Assembly (NCBI GenBank): GCA_964439625.1
Contig: CAYTPI010000018.1
Location: forward strand, 1-64,000
Direction of reading: 5' to 3'
DNA: 64,000 nt
DNA from: CAYTPI01 sp964439625
Lineage (GTDB): Bacteria; Chloroflexota; Anaerolineae; Aggregatilineales; UBA3940
A model generated the notes under the pieces. The model saw only the letters and a program-made list of their open reading frames with translations. It searched no databases and was not told where the DNA came from. Of the stretch, positions 18,545-27,370 are shown piece by piece (positions within the stretch are counted from its first letter, which is position 1; the number at the start of each line of letters is the position of its first letter). The position numbers and the translations under genes were made by a program.

Positions 18545-19552
18545 ATGAAGAAACTGATTAATGACCCTGAGAATGTCGTCGAAGAAGCGTTGGAAGGGAT
18601 GGCAGCCGCCCACCCTGACTTGATCCGTGTGCAGAGTGCGCCGCCGCGCTTCCTCGTCCGCGCTGACGCCCCTGTGATGGGCAAAGTTGCCGTTGTTTCT
18701 GGCGGCGGCAGCGGGCATGACCCTTACCATGCAGGCTATACCGGCATCGGCATGCTGGATGGCTGCGTCGCCGGTGAAATTTTTACCGCCCCCACCCCTG
18801 ACCAAGTCTTAGAGACGATTAAAGCCTCCCATGGGGGGGAGGGCGTCTTGCTGATCGTCTCGAACTATGAGGGCGATATTATGAACTTCGAGATCGGGGC
18901 TGAACTAGCCGCCGAAGAAGGCATTGAGACGATCACTGTGTTGATCGACGATGACGTTTCTGTTGAGGACAGCACCTACACCACCGGGCGGCGCGGCATT
19001 GGCGCCACGATCCTCGCGGAAAAAATCTGTGGGGCGGCGGCTGAGTCACGCAAGTACGACCTCGTACAAGTCGCTGAAATTGGGCAGCGGGTCAATGCTA
19101 ATTCGCGCAGTATGGGCATGGCGTTGACTTCCTGTGTGATCCCACAGTCGGGCAAGCCGATCTTCGAGATCGGACCGGACGAGATGGAGATCGGGATGGG
19201 CGTCCACGGCGAACCCGGACGCGAGCGGATGAAGATCAAGCCCGTTGACGAGGTCATTGAGATGCTGGTCAACCCCATCTTTGACGATCTGCCCTTCGAG
19301 GTTGGCGACCGCATCCTGACGTTTGTGGACAGCCTAGGGGCAACCCCGCTGGGCGAACTGTACATCGCCTTCCGCAAGATCAAGCAGCTGGCGGTGGAGC
19401 GCAGTATCAGCATCGAGCGCAACCTGATCGGCCCCTATATGACCTCGATGGAAATGGCGGGCCTGTCGCTGACCTTTATGCGCCTTGATGATGAACTGCT
19501 TGACCTGTGGGACGCGCCCGTGCACACACCCGGTATGCGCTGGGGCATGTAA
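18545..19552 (+). CDS. dhaK: Dihydroxyacetone kinase subunit DhaK
   Basis: The start ATG at 18545 follows AAGGAGAAACCCCC, giving 335 residues, the normal DhaK length (the open frame begins 32 codons earlier with non-conserved sequence). Visible are VVSGGGSGHDPYHAGY (substrate pocket), NYEGDIMNFEIG (the Asp that orients the substrate), and GVHGEPGRERMK with the His that forms a covalent hemiaminal with dihydroxyacetone. DhaK normally works with DhaL (ADP/ATP domain) and either DhaM or ATP. No dhaL or dhaM lies in the window; the next sequence is a restriction-enzyme relic. The substrate might be dihydroxyacetone or another short ketose. Confidence 0.95.
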   Translation: MKKLINDPENVVEEALEGMAAAHPDLIRVQSAPPRFLVRADAPVMGKVAVVSGGGSGHDPYHAGYTGIGMLDGCVAGEIFTAPTPDQVLETIKASHGGEGVLLIVSNYEGDIMNFEIGAELAAEEGIETITVLIDDDVSVEDSTYTTGRRGIGATILAEKICGAAAESRKYDLVQVAEIGQRVNANSRSMGMALTSCVIPQSGKPIFEIGPDEMEIGMGVHGEPGRERMKIKPVDEVIEMLVNPIFDDLPFEVGDRILTFVDSLGATPLGELYIAFRKIKQLAVERSISIERNLIGPYMTSMEMAGLSLTFMRLDDELLDLWDAPVHTPGMRWGM

Positions 19553-19751
19553 ACCCCTCGCCGCGACGTTACACGCCTTACGGCTTCCTTAACTCAGGGG
19601 GGGTGGGTTCGCTAGCACAGCAAGCGCGGAGGCGAGGAGGCACGCAGGGGGGTGGCCCAATGCAGGGGGCAGGCCCTTTCATTGACAATCCCCCCAAGGT
19701 TTGTATATTGTAAACATATGTTCTTAGTGTATTAAGTGACCAACCCTCGCT

Positions 19752-20607
19752 ATAAAACAAATCGTCAAGCCGCACTACAAATCAATCAAGACGTACCAAA
19801 CCGCCATCGAGTGGGCCAAGCAGCAAGAAGCCATCCACGGGGGCAACGTCAGCATTGCCTTCTTGAACCTGCTAAACGACGTCGCCGGTGACAACGACCG
19901 CGTTGTGATCCACCAAGGGGCGCACAAGGTCGGCAACCGAACCATCCGGCCTGATGGCATCGTCAAGGAAGCTAAAGACACCGACGACGACCTCGACAAA
20001 GAGATCGCTGCTAAGTTTGCCAAGGGCTACCCAAACTACAACATTCTGTTTGAAGACAGCGAAAACGCGGTGCTGTACCAAAACGGCGAAGTCGCACGGC
20101 GGGCCAGCCTGCGTGACAACGTTGCTCTGGTAGACATACTCAACCTGTTCTTGACCTATGAGCAGCCAAAAATCGAAGAGTTTGGCAAAGCCGTCGCGGA
20201 GTTTAGCGACACCCTGCCTGACCTGGCGGGTGTTTGACAAGCTGATCAAAGCGGCGCACAAGCAGAACGAACGCTTTCAGCAGAGGTTCGCTGAAATTTT
20301 TGACTTGAGCAAGCAGGCGCTGAACCCCAACATCTCAAGGGATGCGGTGGACGAAATGCTGCTTCAACATTTGCTGACCGAACGCCTGAGCCGGCGGGTG
20401 TTTGACAACCCAGACTTAGGCAACCGCAGCGCTATGGAGTGGGTCGTGGATCAGTACCGCATCAAGACGGAGAAGCGCAGCGGCATCACGCATGATCCTA
20501 ACAACCCCGCCGCTCCCAAGTACATCGTCGAGCTGTTGCAGGGCGTGATCACGGTCAGTTTGGCGATGGTGCAGGTGGTCAATGCGCTGCCGGAGGCCTT
20601 CGAGTAG
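19752..20607 (+). pseudogene. Type ISP restriction-modification enzyme relic (N-terminal nuclease joined to C-terminus)
   Basis: The frame from 19752 reads IKQIVKPHYKSIKTYQ then HGGNVSIAFLNLLND, RTIRPDGIVKEAKDTDDDLDKEIAAKFAKGYP and NILFEDSENAVLYQNG, matching the N-terminal Mrr-like (PD-(D/E)XK) module of type ISP helicase-methylase enzymes; RPDG...EAKD is the nuclease core. Near 20225 the frame shifts (+1; LPDLAGV* versus VFDKLIKAAHKQNERF) and continues to VFDNPDL. It then jumps straight to GNRSAMEWVVDQYRIKTEKRSG ... LLQGVITVSLAMVQVVNALP, which I recognise as the extreme C-terminus of the same enzymes. The helicase and methylase (over 1000 residues) are missing. No start codon upstream. A dead relic with a frameshift and a large internal deletion. 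Confidence 0.75.
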
Positions 20608-20679
20608 GGGTGAATACTGGGCACCTCCAGCGCTGCACTGTGATTCATGGTAGAGTCTGGCTCGAAAGAAGGTGCTGCA

Positions 20680-21960
20680 TTGTTCACACTGCGTCGATTC
20701 CCCGCCAGCTTGCTGCTCGCCTTGCTGGCCTTGCCGAGCGTTGTGCTCGCTCAACCAGAGCAGGGTAGGGTCACGTTGGTTTACCCCGTTGATACGGCTG
20801 TCTCTACCAACGCGCCCGAACTTCAGTGGCAGGCCGTGCCGGGCGCTGAGTTCTACGAGCTGCGCTTATTCGGTGAACTGCCCGATGGACGGCTGCTGCT
20901 GGCAGAAGAACGCTACCGGGCTCAGTTAGAGGCCATCTGCCTTGAGGGTGTTTGTCAGGTAACGTCCCCGGCAGCGATCACCGTGCCGGTTGTTTTTTGG
21001 CAGGTGCGGGCCGTCGTCGGTGATGCGGACGCGGTCAGATGGGCCGACGCCGACGGCAGCGGCCCGTGGAGCACTGAAGGGTCGTTTACGCTGGCGGAAG
21101 GGGCGCGCTCTGTATTTAGCACGGGTGTGCCGCGCCCGGACGCAATCGGCCCCAGTGGTGAGACGGAAAAGCTGGCCTTTGAGCTTGACCCCAACTTCCG
21201 CTGGACTCACCAACAAGACGCTAGCGGTTATACCCTTGCCCTGTGGTACCGCGAAGGTGATCAACTGTACCCGTTGAAGACCGAAGTCTACCAGTTGAAC
21301 GCCTCTATACGAGATACAGGCCTTGATTGCGGCGTCGCTAATGCGTGCATCGTTGACCCGATCCTGCCGTTGACCAAGGACGTTGATTATTCGTGGGCGG
21401 TTCGCGCTGAATTCGGCGAAGAGCCCGGCCCGTGGAGCGAACTGTTGCGCTTCGAGATGATCGAGGCGGCGGCTTTTCGCTTTGAGTTTGTCGAATATGC
21501 CGACCTTGAACTAGCGCTGCAAAGCCCCTCCCGCCGGACACCCGTCCCCGGTGATGTTATCCCGTTGATTATTGATATTGAGAACATCGGGCCGCAGCAG
21601 GCCCGCTCGCTTGAGGTGTCGCTGGGTATACCCGAAGGGCTGGCTTATTTCTGGGATACCTCCGCAGCTCGTAAATACGACCCCGACGAGGGTATATGGA
21701 TAATTGATGTGCTGTCGCAGCACAGCACCGAGCAACTGACGGTCTACCTTGAGGCTGTCGAACCAGGGAGCTATGACATCGAGGCCGAGATCATCGCCTA
21801 CGACGATCCGCTGCTCGACCCCGACAGCGAAGCGGGTGATGGCAGCGGCGACGATATCGACAGCGTTTCGCTTGAGGTCGTCCGCGCCCCCGTCGGTCCC
21901 AACGTCTACCCCTTCGGCCTCAACCCCAATCTATTGGACTTAAGCACCGCAAAGGAGTAA
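20680..21960 (+). CDS. Secreted beta-rich protein with fibronectin/CARDB-like domains
   Basis: The start TTG at 20680 has AAGAAGG upstream at good spacing; the frame begins at 20647. About 427 residues. A signal peptide (FPASLLLALLALPSVVLAQPEQ) with an Ala-x-Ala site leads into a domain beginning VTLVYPVDTAVSTNAPELQWQAVPGAEFYELRL, typical of fibronectin-III-like modules, and a second such unit (FRWTHQQDASGYTLALWY). A CARDB/DUF11-like unit (IPLIIDIENIGPQQARSLEVSLGIPEGL) ends the protein. It has no cell-wall anchor. Its gene is 5 bases from the DUF4013 gene, so they form an operon; extracytoplasmic role unknown. Confidence 0.7.
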   Translation: MFTLRRFPASLLLALLALPSVVLAQPEQGRVTLVYPVDTAVSTNAPELQWQAVPGAEFYELRLFGELPDGRLLLAEERYRAQLEAICLEGVCQVTSPAAITVPVVFWQVRAVVGDADAVRWADADGSGPWSTEGSFTLAEGARSVFSTGVPRPDAIGPSGETEKLAFELDPNFRWTHQQDASGYTLALWYREGDQLYPLKTEVYQLNASIRDTGLDCGVANACIVDPILPLTKDVDYSWAVRAEFGEEPGPWSELLRFEMIEAAAFRFEFVEYADLELALQSPSRRTPVPGDVIPLIIDIENIGPQQARSLEVSLGIPEGLAYFWDTSAARKYDPDEGIWIIDVLSQHSTEQLTVYLEAVEPGSYDIEAEIIAYDDPLLDPDSEAGDGSGDDIDSVSLEVVRAPVGPNVYPFGLNPNLLDLSTAKE

Positions 21961-21965
21961 CGGAC

Positions 21966-22760
21966 GTGTTCAAGCGGTTAAAGGGCCTCAAGTTTCTGGT
22001 CACTGGGGCTACATGGAAGAAGCGCACCATCACGGGCATCACGCTGATGATGCTGGGCACCATTGCCTTCCCGGTCTGGTGGTTGGTTGATGGCTACGCG
22101 CTCATGTTGATGCGCCGTGCCCAACGCGCTGAACCACTCGATCTACCAGAATGGAAAAACTGGAGCGATCTGTTCCGCGAAGGGGTTTACGTCAATGTGA
22201 TCCGGCTGGTGTATGGCCTGCCGTTGGTGGGGCTGGGCTTAGCACTGGCCCTGTTGGCAGCGCTTGGCACGCTCAGTGTGCTGCGTAACATTGGGCCAGA
22301 TGCAACCTTGGCCCAACCCTTTTTTGCCGTCGGCTCCAGCCTCACGGTAATCGTGGTTGGCAGCATCATCGCTGTGCCAATTTCATTGTTCATCTCTTAC
22401 ATTACGCCGCTCGGTGCGCTGCGCTATGCCCAAAGCGGACGCCTCGATGATGCCTTCCGCATTGTCAAAATCTTCCAGATGATGACGCGGGCCCCCGTCG
22501 CTTACACAATTGCGTTCTTGGTTGCGCGAACGATTCTGTTCACCGGCGTGCTGATCGGCGGGTTGGCTAGCGGTACCGGGATTTTGGCCCCGGTAGGCTT
22601 TGCCATTGTGGCGATCTTCGGCTACTTTGCGGAGGTCGTTACTTTCGTAGTGTATGGCATGGCTTACGCCCACGCCGACGAGTATCAGCGTCAGCGGGCA
22701 GTACAAATAGAAGACGCCGAAGACTCCGTCCTAGTGTTGGAGGAGAACCCTTTCAGTTAG
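21966..22760 (+). CDS. DUF4013 family membrane protein
   Basis: 264 residues with six or so membrane segments. GYALMLMRRAQRAEPLDLPEWKNWSDLFREGVYVNVIRLVYGLPLVGLGL matches the DUF4013 opening (GYxxrxxrr...LPxWxdxxdlfxdG). The remaining helices are Gly/Ala-rich. The family has no defined function; members appear in bacteria and archaea as polytopic membrane proteins. The gene directly follows the secreted protein, so it may anchor or process it. It ends 4 bases inside the convergent gene at 22757. Confidence 0.75.
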   Translation: MFKRLKGLKFLVTGATWKKRTITGITLMMLGTIAFPVWWLVDGYALMLMRRAQRAEPLDLPEWKNWSDLFREGVYVNVIRLVYGLPLVGLGLALALLAALGTLSVLRNIGPDATLAQPFFAVGSSLTVIVVGSIIAVPISLFISYITPLGALRYAQSGRLDDAFRIVKIFQMMTRAPVAYTIAFLVARTILFTGVLIGGLASGTGILAPVGFAIVAIFGYFAEVVTFVVYGMAYAHADEYQRQRAVQIEDAEDSVLVLEENPFS

Positions 22761-23068
22761 GCATCACGAGTCGCCGTATCAAAGACGCGCACCCGTGCCC
22801 AATTCTCTTTATTGCGTGCCACAAATTGATCGTGCAGCGGATCAATTTGATAGGCGTCATGGGCGGCTAAATCCGTGAACAGCACATGCAGCCCAACATC
22901 CCAATCCCGGTCACTTATGGGCCGGTCAAGGCTGTCTTCAACTACGCCACAGGCAAACGATACGATGCCGTTAATTGGGGCCAGATACTTATGTGCATCT
23001 GCGATCATTAAGCCGATCTTTTCCGAGGACGTATCATTAAGGCTGAAGTAAACGTTGTGTGCATGCAT
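22757..23068 (-). CDS. Stress-responsive alpha/beta-barrel (Dabb) protein
   Basis: 103 residues. MHAHNVYFSLNDTSSEKIGLMIADAHKYLAPINGIVSFACG, then DWDVGLHVLFTDLAAHDAYQIDPLHDQFVARNKENWARVRVFDT matches the Dabb dimeric ferredoxin-like fold (HxV.F.l.......l......l..I.Gv......G...........d....f.d......y...p.H..f). Such proteins form homodimers with a small-molecule pocket; some are enzymes in polyketide pathways, most have no known substrate. The start ATG is preceded by AGGAG-type sequence. No clear partner. Confidence 0.75.
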   Translation of the reverse strand: MHAHNVYFSLNDTSSEKIGLMIADAHKYLAPINGIVSFACGVVEDSLDRPISDRDWDVGLHVLFTDLAAHDAYQIDPLHDQFVARNKENWARVRVFDTATRDA

Positions 23069-23179
23069 GGAGAGGCTCCTTTAGCGAGCATGGTTAATCA
23101 AAATAGGGTTTACCGCGAATGAACTAGGAAACAGCATCATCTGGCTTTGGAACAAATTTCAGTGACGTAGGCTCTTTAC

Positions 23180-23626
23180 TTAACTGTTAATCTGTTGATC
23201 GCGGTTTGTGTTTCGTTCGTGCGACGAGCTATCTGCGAGTAACTTACCGATCACGTCCGTCAGTTCTGTCAAGCGAACTTCGCCCTTCACCAAAAAGCGT
23301 GACACGCCGTTAATGTGCACACTGGGGTGCACCAAACTGCCCAACGCGGAAAACACGATGATGGGCACATCTTTGGTCATGGGCATTTTTTTAATATGCG
23401 ATAATACCTCGAAGCCGTTCATGCCTGGCATGTTGATATCAAGAACGATTAAGTCTGGTGGTTCCGCCTTGATCATTTCAAGTGCGTCTGACCCACTTTC
23501 CGCCAGCACGACGTCGTATCCTTTTGACCTGACGGCATGCATCAATACATCCCGAATATGCTCGTCATCGTCAACCAGCATAATACGTTTTTGCTCTTCC
23601 AATGGTCTATCTTCCCCGGCAGCCAA
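23180..23626 (-). CDS. Single-domain response regulator
   Basis: 148 residues. The CheY-like receiver has MLVDDDEHIRDV, the phospho-Asp in PDLIVLDINMPGMNGFEV, IIVFSA and the Lys in RFLVKGE. The first 13 and last 18 residues are flexible tails and there is no output domain. It lies 37 bases downstream of the GT-C-like gene on the same strand, so it could be the last gene of that transcript. No kinase is adjacent. Confidence 0.85.
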   Translation of the reverse strand: MAAGEDRPLEEQKRIMLVDDDEHIRDVLMHAVRSKGYDVVLAESGSDALEMIKAEPPDLIVLDINMPGMNGFEVLSHIKKMPMTKDVPIIVFSALGSLVHPSVHINGVSRFLVKGEVRLTELTDVIGKLLADSSSHERNTNRDQQINS

Positions 23627-23663
23627 ATTTCATTATTATGATAAGCGGATTATCAATTAATGT

Positions 23664-25916
23664 CTACTCGGTGATGTTAACGCGCCCCACAAAGATCGCC
23701 TCCTCGCCAGCGAGAGTCAAAAGGCGCTCACCGGCGGGGTCAACTAGGCCCGCATAGATGTTGTAGTCACCCGCAGGTATTGCGCTGATATCGAGCGTGT
23801 AGACATCGGGGACGCGTTCGCCATCGGCCCAGACGGAGGTCGGGTAGGCGCCGCCATGCGGCTCGGTCTCGAGCTGTGCAAGAATCGTGCCATCTTCGGC
23901 GCGCACTTGCACCAATACTTGGTAATCTACCCGTGGGCGCTCTGCTGCCTGCCAGTTGAGCGAGATATCTAGCTGATCGGCTTCAGGGCGTGCCAAACGG
24001 TAGCCCAGCAGGATGATGTCGCCAAACTCCGCCCGCGTGCCGGAGAAACCGCCGATCACGTTGGCTTCGGGGAAGGGCACCTTGGCCTGTGTGATCGTCT
24101 GCCATTGGAGATCAAAGGGATCAGGGCCAATGCCCACATCGACATCATAGACGCCTGGCTGCAACACAGGTGATACTTCGACCGTGTGGTAGGTATTGTA
24201 GAAGCGCCGCTGCGACCATTTCGAAAAGTCAATATCGCGCCCGTTGATCGCGACCACCGCGTCCGCTTCACCGCGCCGCTGAATGCGAATCGCAACGTGC
24301 TGCTCAGCATTAATCGGTTCATCCAACAGCCAGTTTAGTTCAACGCGCCCGAGTACATCGGGTTCAAGCGGATCGAGCGAAAAGTCCATCCCGATCTGCC
24401 CAGTCAGGGTGTGCCCGTCGGGAAATTCAACCACACCGACCACCAAGTCCATCAAGGGGTCTGGTGCTGCCAACTGCTGATAGACGCGATAGTCACCAAA
24501 GGTGGCGGCTGTGCCATAGGTCGCGTTGAACCAAGGGTCTTCAGCGGGTTGGTAGGTGCCCAATTGATCCAGCTCCTCGGCACTCAAAACGACGTAGGCA
24601 GGTGTGTACTGCCCCAGCCACCAAGCGCCATCTCGCCGATTATAGGCGTCGGCAAGGCCAGGCTGGAGGCGGCCTTGGTAGTCTAATATAGGGCGACGCG
24701 CAAAGTAGGTCAACGGGCCTAACGTGGCGACGGCGATCTGAGCATCCGCAGGTGTGTTCTGGTTGATCCACTGCCCCGCCGCGACCGCATCTCGATCCGG
24801 CGGCTCTGGTTGGATGGCAGCAAGCGCAGCAGCATCCGCAGCGATCACCACCCACCACGATTGCATACCAGCCGCAGCCGTCAGGGCTAGGGGCAGCACC
24901 AGCATCGCAGCATGGATCGGATTGATGCCGCGCTTCAATGGGGACTTCTCCGCAGGGTCAGGGGCAAAGACCCCCGCGATCCATGCGATGCCCAGCCCGG
25001 CTAAGGCACAAAGCGCCATATAGATTGGCAGCAGCGAGAACACACCCAGCGGCGTCGGTAGCACCCACAAGGTGATCGCATGGAGAATGCCCCAGCCTGC
25101 CAACACCAGCGACCAGCGCTGTTTGAGGTCAAACTGCAGCAGCGAGACAAGGCCCACAAGCGCTAGTAGTGGGACGATTAGCCAGAGGTATGAGAGAGTC
25201 TGTATTGATGCCAGTAACTCTGCTGGAGAAGCCACAGGCCCCGGTACGCCATTGAAGACTGGCAGCGGACCGCCCAAAGCAAAGAGCACGACCCCGGCGA
25301 AGAAACCAACACCCAACACAACGCCAAAAACGATCAGGGGGGCTGGGCGAAACCGCCAGCGGGTCGTCAACGCTTCTGCCAGCAGCGCTGCGATTAGGAG
25401 AGCGGCTTCAGGGCGAACAAGAATCGCTAAAGCCAAGGCTGCGGCAGCAGGTAGGTTCCAGCTTGCACGTTGAAAGCAAACTGCGCATAAGCCCAGGCCG
25501 ATCCACAACATGCCGTCTGTGCCGAGGGTAAACCACCCCACCGGGAAGAGTAAGAACATCAAAGCGCTGGAAAGCGCAGCGAGCGGCCCAACTGGGTGAA
25601 CAATGAAATAGAGTGCAAGGGCAGCAATGGCAAGCATCACAATACTGACAATGTTGCTCACTAGTACAAGATCACTAATGGCACGGTTGAGGGTGGCAAG
25701 CAGCACCACATGTGGCGGTGAAACGCTTGAGAGCAGCACCGCTTGCTCACCCCCATAGTGGAACCCAAGCCCTGCGGCGATATTTTCCACATAGCGGTAG
25801 ATAATAAAGCCGACGTTAGTCTGCCACGCCTGCTGTAGGTAGCCCAGCCCAGCAGTGACGGTAATAATAAGAAAAACACTGAGAATTTCGGTGCGGTGCT
25901 GCTTGAAATACGTCAT
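23664..25916 (-). CDS. Large GT-C-like membrane protein with C-terminal beta domain
   Basis: 750 residues. About 12 membrane helices fill residues 10-370. Residues 35-60 carry YRYVENIAAGLGFHYG, a loop of the kind in GT-C glycosyltransferases where the polyprenyl-sugar and acceptor meet. Residues 480-750 form an extracytoplasmic beta-rich domain (TLTGQIGMDFSLDPLEPDVLGRVELNWLL). No catalytic Asp pair is certain. I infer a lipid-linked sugar transferase for cell-surface glycans. It lies third in a row on this strand: lipoprotein (27232), membrane protein (26556), this gene, response regulator (23626), with short gaps, so probably one operon. Confidence 0.6.
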   Translation of the reverse strand: MTYFKQHRTEILSVFLIITVTAGLGYLQQAWQTNVGFIIYRYVENIAAGLGFHYGGEQAVLLSSVSPPHVVLLATLNRAISDLVLVSNIVSIVMLAIAALALYFIVHPVGPLAALSSALMFLLFPVGWFTLGTDGMLWIGLGLCAVCFQRASWNLPAAAALALAILVRPEAALLIAALLAEALTTRWRFRPAPLIVFGVVLGVGFFAGVVLFALGGPLPVFNGVPGPVASPAELLASIQTLSYLWLIVPLLALVGLVSLLQFDLKQRWSLVLAGWGILHAITLWVLPTPLGVFSLLPIYMALCALAGLGIAWIAGVFAPDPAEKSPLKRGINPIHAAMLVLPLALTAAAGMQSWWVVIAADAAALAAIQPEPPDRDAVAAGQWINQNTPADAQIAVATLGPLTYFARRPILDYQGRLQPGLADAYNRRDGAWWLGQYTPAYVVLSAEELDQLGTYQPAEDPWFNATYGTAATFGDYRVYQQLAAPDPLMDLVVGVVEFPDGHTLTGQIGMDFSLDPLEPDVLGRVELNWLLDEPINAEQHVAIRIQRRGEADAVVAINGRDIDFSKWSQRRFYNTYHTVEVSPVLQPGVYDVDVGIGPDPFDLQWQTITQAKVPFPEANVIGGFSGTRAEFGDIILLGYRLARPEADQLDISLNWQAAERPRVDYQVLVQVRAEDGTILAQLETEPHGGAYPTSVWADGERVPDVYTLDISAIPAGDYNIYAGLVDPAGERLLTLAGEEAIFVGRVNITE

Positions 25917-25956
25917 GAGACTATTGCTACCGCATCAGCAGCAGGCTAGCCAATAG

Positions 25957-26556
25957 TTAGCGCTCTGGCAATGCGTCAATATCTACAATGCCAGAGCGAA
26001 TATATTCCTGAACTGGCGGTGCGATGTCAACGTTGCGCCCTTGTAAGACCCGCAGCACCGACCGGGTGATTGAGAGCGCGTCAAAGCGCCCATGATGTGT
26101 GTAGCCACGGTCTTCAAAGCTGACTTCAAACTCCATCATCTCGCCATCGTTCTCAATGAAGCGCACCACCGGGTAGGCCAAGGTGAAGTCCTCAGAGACG
26201 GGTTTGTAGTCTTTGACCATCACTACTCGCTCGACCTCGGCAAATTCAAGCGTGGCAGAGCGGCTCCCTTCCCGCCAGATCAAGCGGTGTTGGTCAACCT
26301 CAACCTGAATTGGCTGTTGCAGGCGGCTGAGGTTGATGATGGCATTGGCAAGGAGAATGAGCCCGACCGTAAAGGCCGCCCCTCCAAACACAATCAAGGG
26401 GAAGTTAGGTGTTGAGGTGACGGCAAAGGCAATCGCAATCAGAATGCCAGTGACGCCCATCATCGCGGCACCGACTCCAAATTGCAGATAAGCGCGACGG
26501 CTGATCGCACGTTTGGCCCGAAAGGCCGCCGGGAAAACTTCAGGTTGGTTCGCCAT
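25957..26556 (-). CDS. Unknown membrane protein with two N-terminal helices
   Basis: 199 residues: a basic N-terminus, two membrane helices (about 23-80) and a beta-rich cytoplasmic or outer domain (SRLQQPIQVEVDQHRLIWREGSRSATLEFAEVERVVMVKDY), which reads like the PH-like/bPH fold of the DUF304 type. A last helix (NVDIAPPVQEYIRSGIVDIDALPER) closes it. It lies 13 bases after the lipoprotein gene and 40 before the GT-C-like gene in a four-gene row. No function assigned. Confidence 0.6.
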   Translation of the reverse strand: MANQPEVFPAAFRAKRAISRRAYLQFGVGAAMMGVTGILIAIAFAVTSTPNFPLIVFGGAAFTVGLILLANAIINLSRLQQPIQVEVDQHRLIWREGSRSATLEFAEVERVVMVKDYKPVSEDFTLAYPVVRFIENDGEMMEFEVSFEDRGYTHHGRFDALSITRSVLRVLQGRNVDIAPPVQEYIRSGIVDIDALPER

Positions 26557-26569
26557 AATAGGCAGGCCG

Positions 26570-27232
26570 CTAGCGAACGATACCGGAGACAGTCAGACGG
26601 TTGCCATCGAAGGACAACGCCGTCAGCGAGACGCGTGGGTTAGCACCCGTCAGCGCCTTATCGACGGCAGAGCCGATGGCGGGCGTCAAGCCATTGGGGA
26701 TTGAAATACCACTGAAGTTGGCCCCACGCGGATTCAGGCGCAGGGTGCCGTCCTCATTGATGGTTGGCTGGAACGACGCTGTGCCCGATCCAAACGAGCC
26801 ATCTTCACCTGTCAAGGCCATGTCAAGCCGCAGTTGACCAGGGGCCAACGTCACCGAACCGCCGTTGATGGTGTCGGAGAAGCGCAGTTGTAAGTCCGCA
26901 ATGATGAACCCACCCAACTGTGTCTCAGTCGCGATGATGGTGAAAGTGGTGTTAGCGGGCTGCCCAGCGACCTGCCCCCACGCCTCGACCAACAGCGCGC
27001 TCTGGTCGAGCGTCAAGTCACGGAAGTACGGGTCTGGGGTGGCGGTCGGTTCAATGGTTGGCGTCACGGCTTGGTCAGGCAGCGCCCCAGCGACTTCGCC
27101 ACCCGCGCCGCGGGTGGCAATCGCATTGACAGTAGCGACGTTTTCGTCGAGTGTGCCGCCAATCTGTAGGTTGCCGCAGGCTGCTAGTAGGCTCATCGTA
27201 GAGACCAATATAAGGATATGTACGGTCTTCAT
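26570..27232 (-). CDS. Putative lipoprotein, unknown function
   Basis: The start ATG is at 27232 because GAGGAAGAG lies just upstream; the longer frame (27262) adds ten residues without a signal. 220 residues with signal MKTVHILILVSTMSLLAACG, lipobox LAAC. A PT-rich linker (TPTIEPTATPDPYF) leads to a domain with LTLDQSALLVEAW, FTIIATETQLGGFIIADLQLRFSDT and repeated short strands, probably a beta-sandwich. The first gene of the four-gene row on this strand. Exposed outside the membrane by inference. Confidence 0.65.
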   Translation of the reverse strand: MKTVHILILVSTMSLLAACGNLQIGGTLDENVATVNAIATRGAGGEVAGALPDQAVTPTIEPTATPDPYFRDLTLDQSALLVEAWGQVAGQPANTTFTIIATETQLGGFIIADLQLRFSDTINGGSVTLAPGQLRLDMALTGEDGSFGSGTASFQPTINEDGTLRLNPRGANFSGISIPNGLTPAIGSAVDKALTGANPRVSLTALSFDGNRLTVSGIVR

Positions 27233-27370
27233 CTCTTCCTCAAATGCTGTTGTTCGATGCACGGGATGCTCTGGTCAAATATACGTCCATTCTACTGAGA
27301 TTGTTCCGCAGGTACCACACGGAAGGGGTCATCAAAGAGGGACTACCCATACGGATATTCCCCGAATCCC

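Noticed and set aside
20158..20607. Separate gene of 149 residues
   Set aside because: Its first 23 residues are out of frame with the conserved protein; the rest is the continuation of the type ISP relic after a frameshift.
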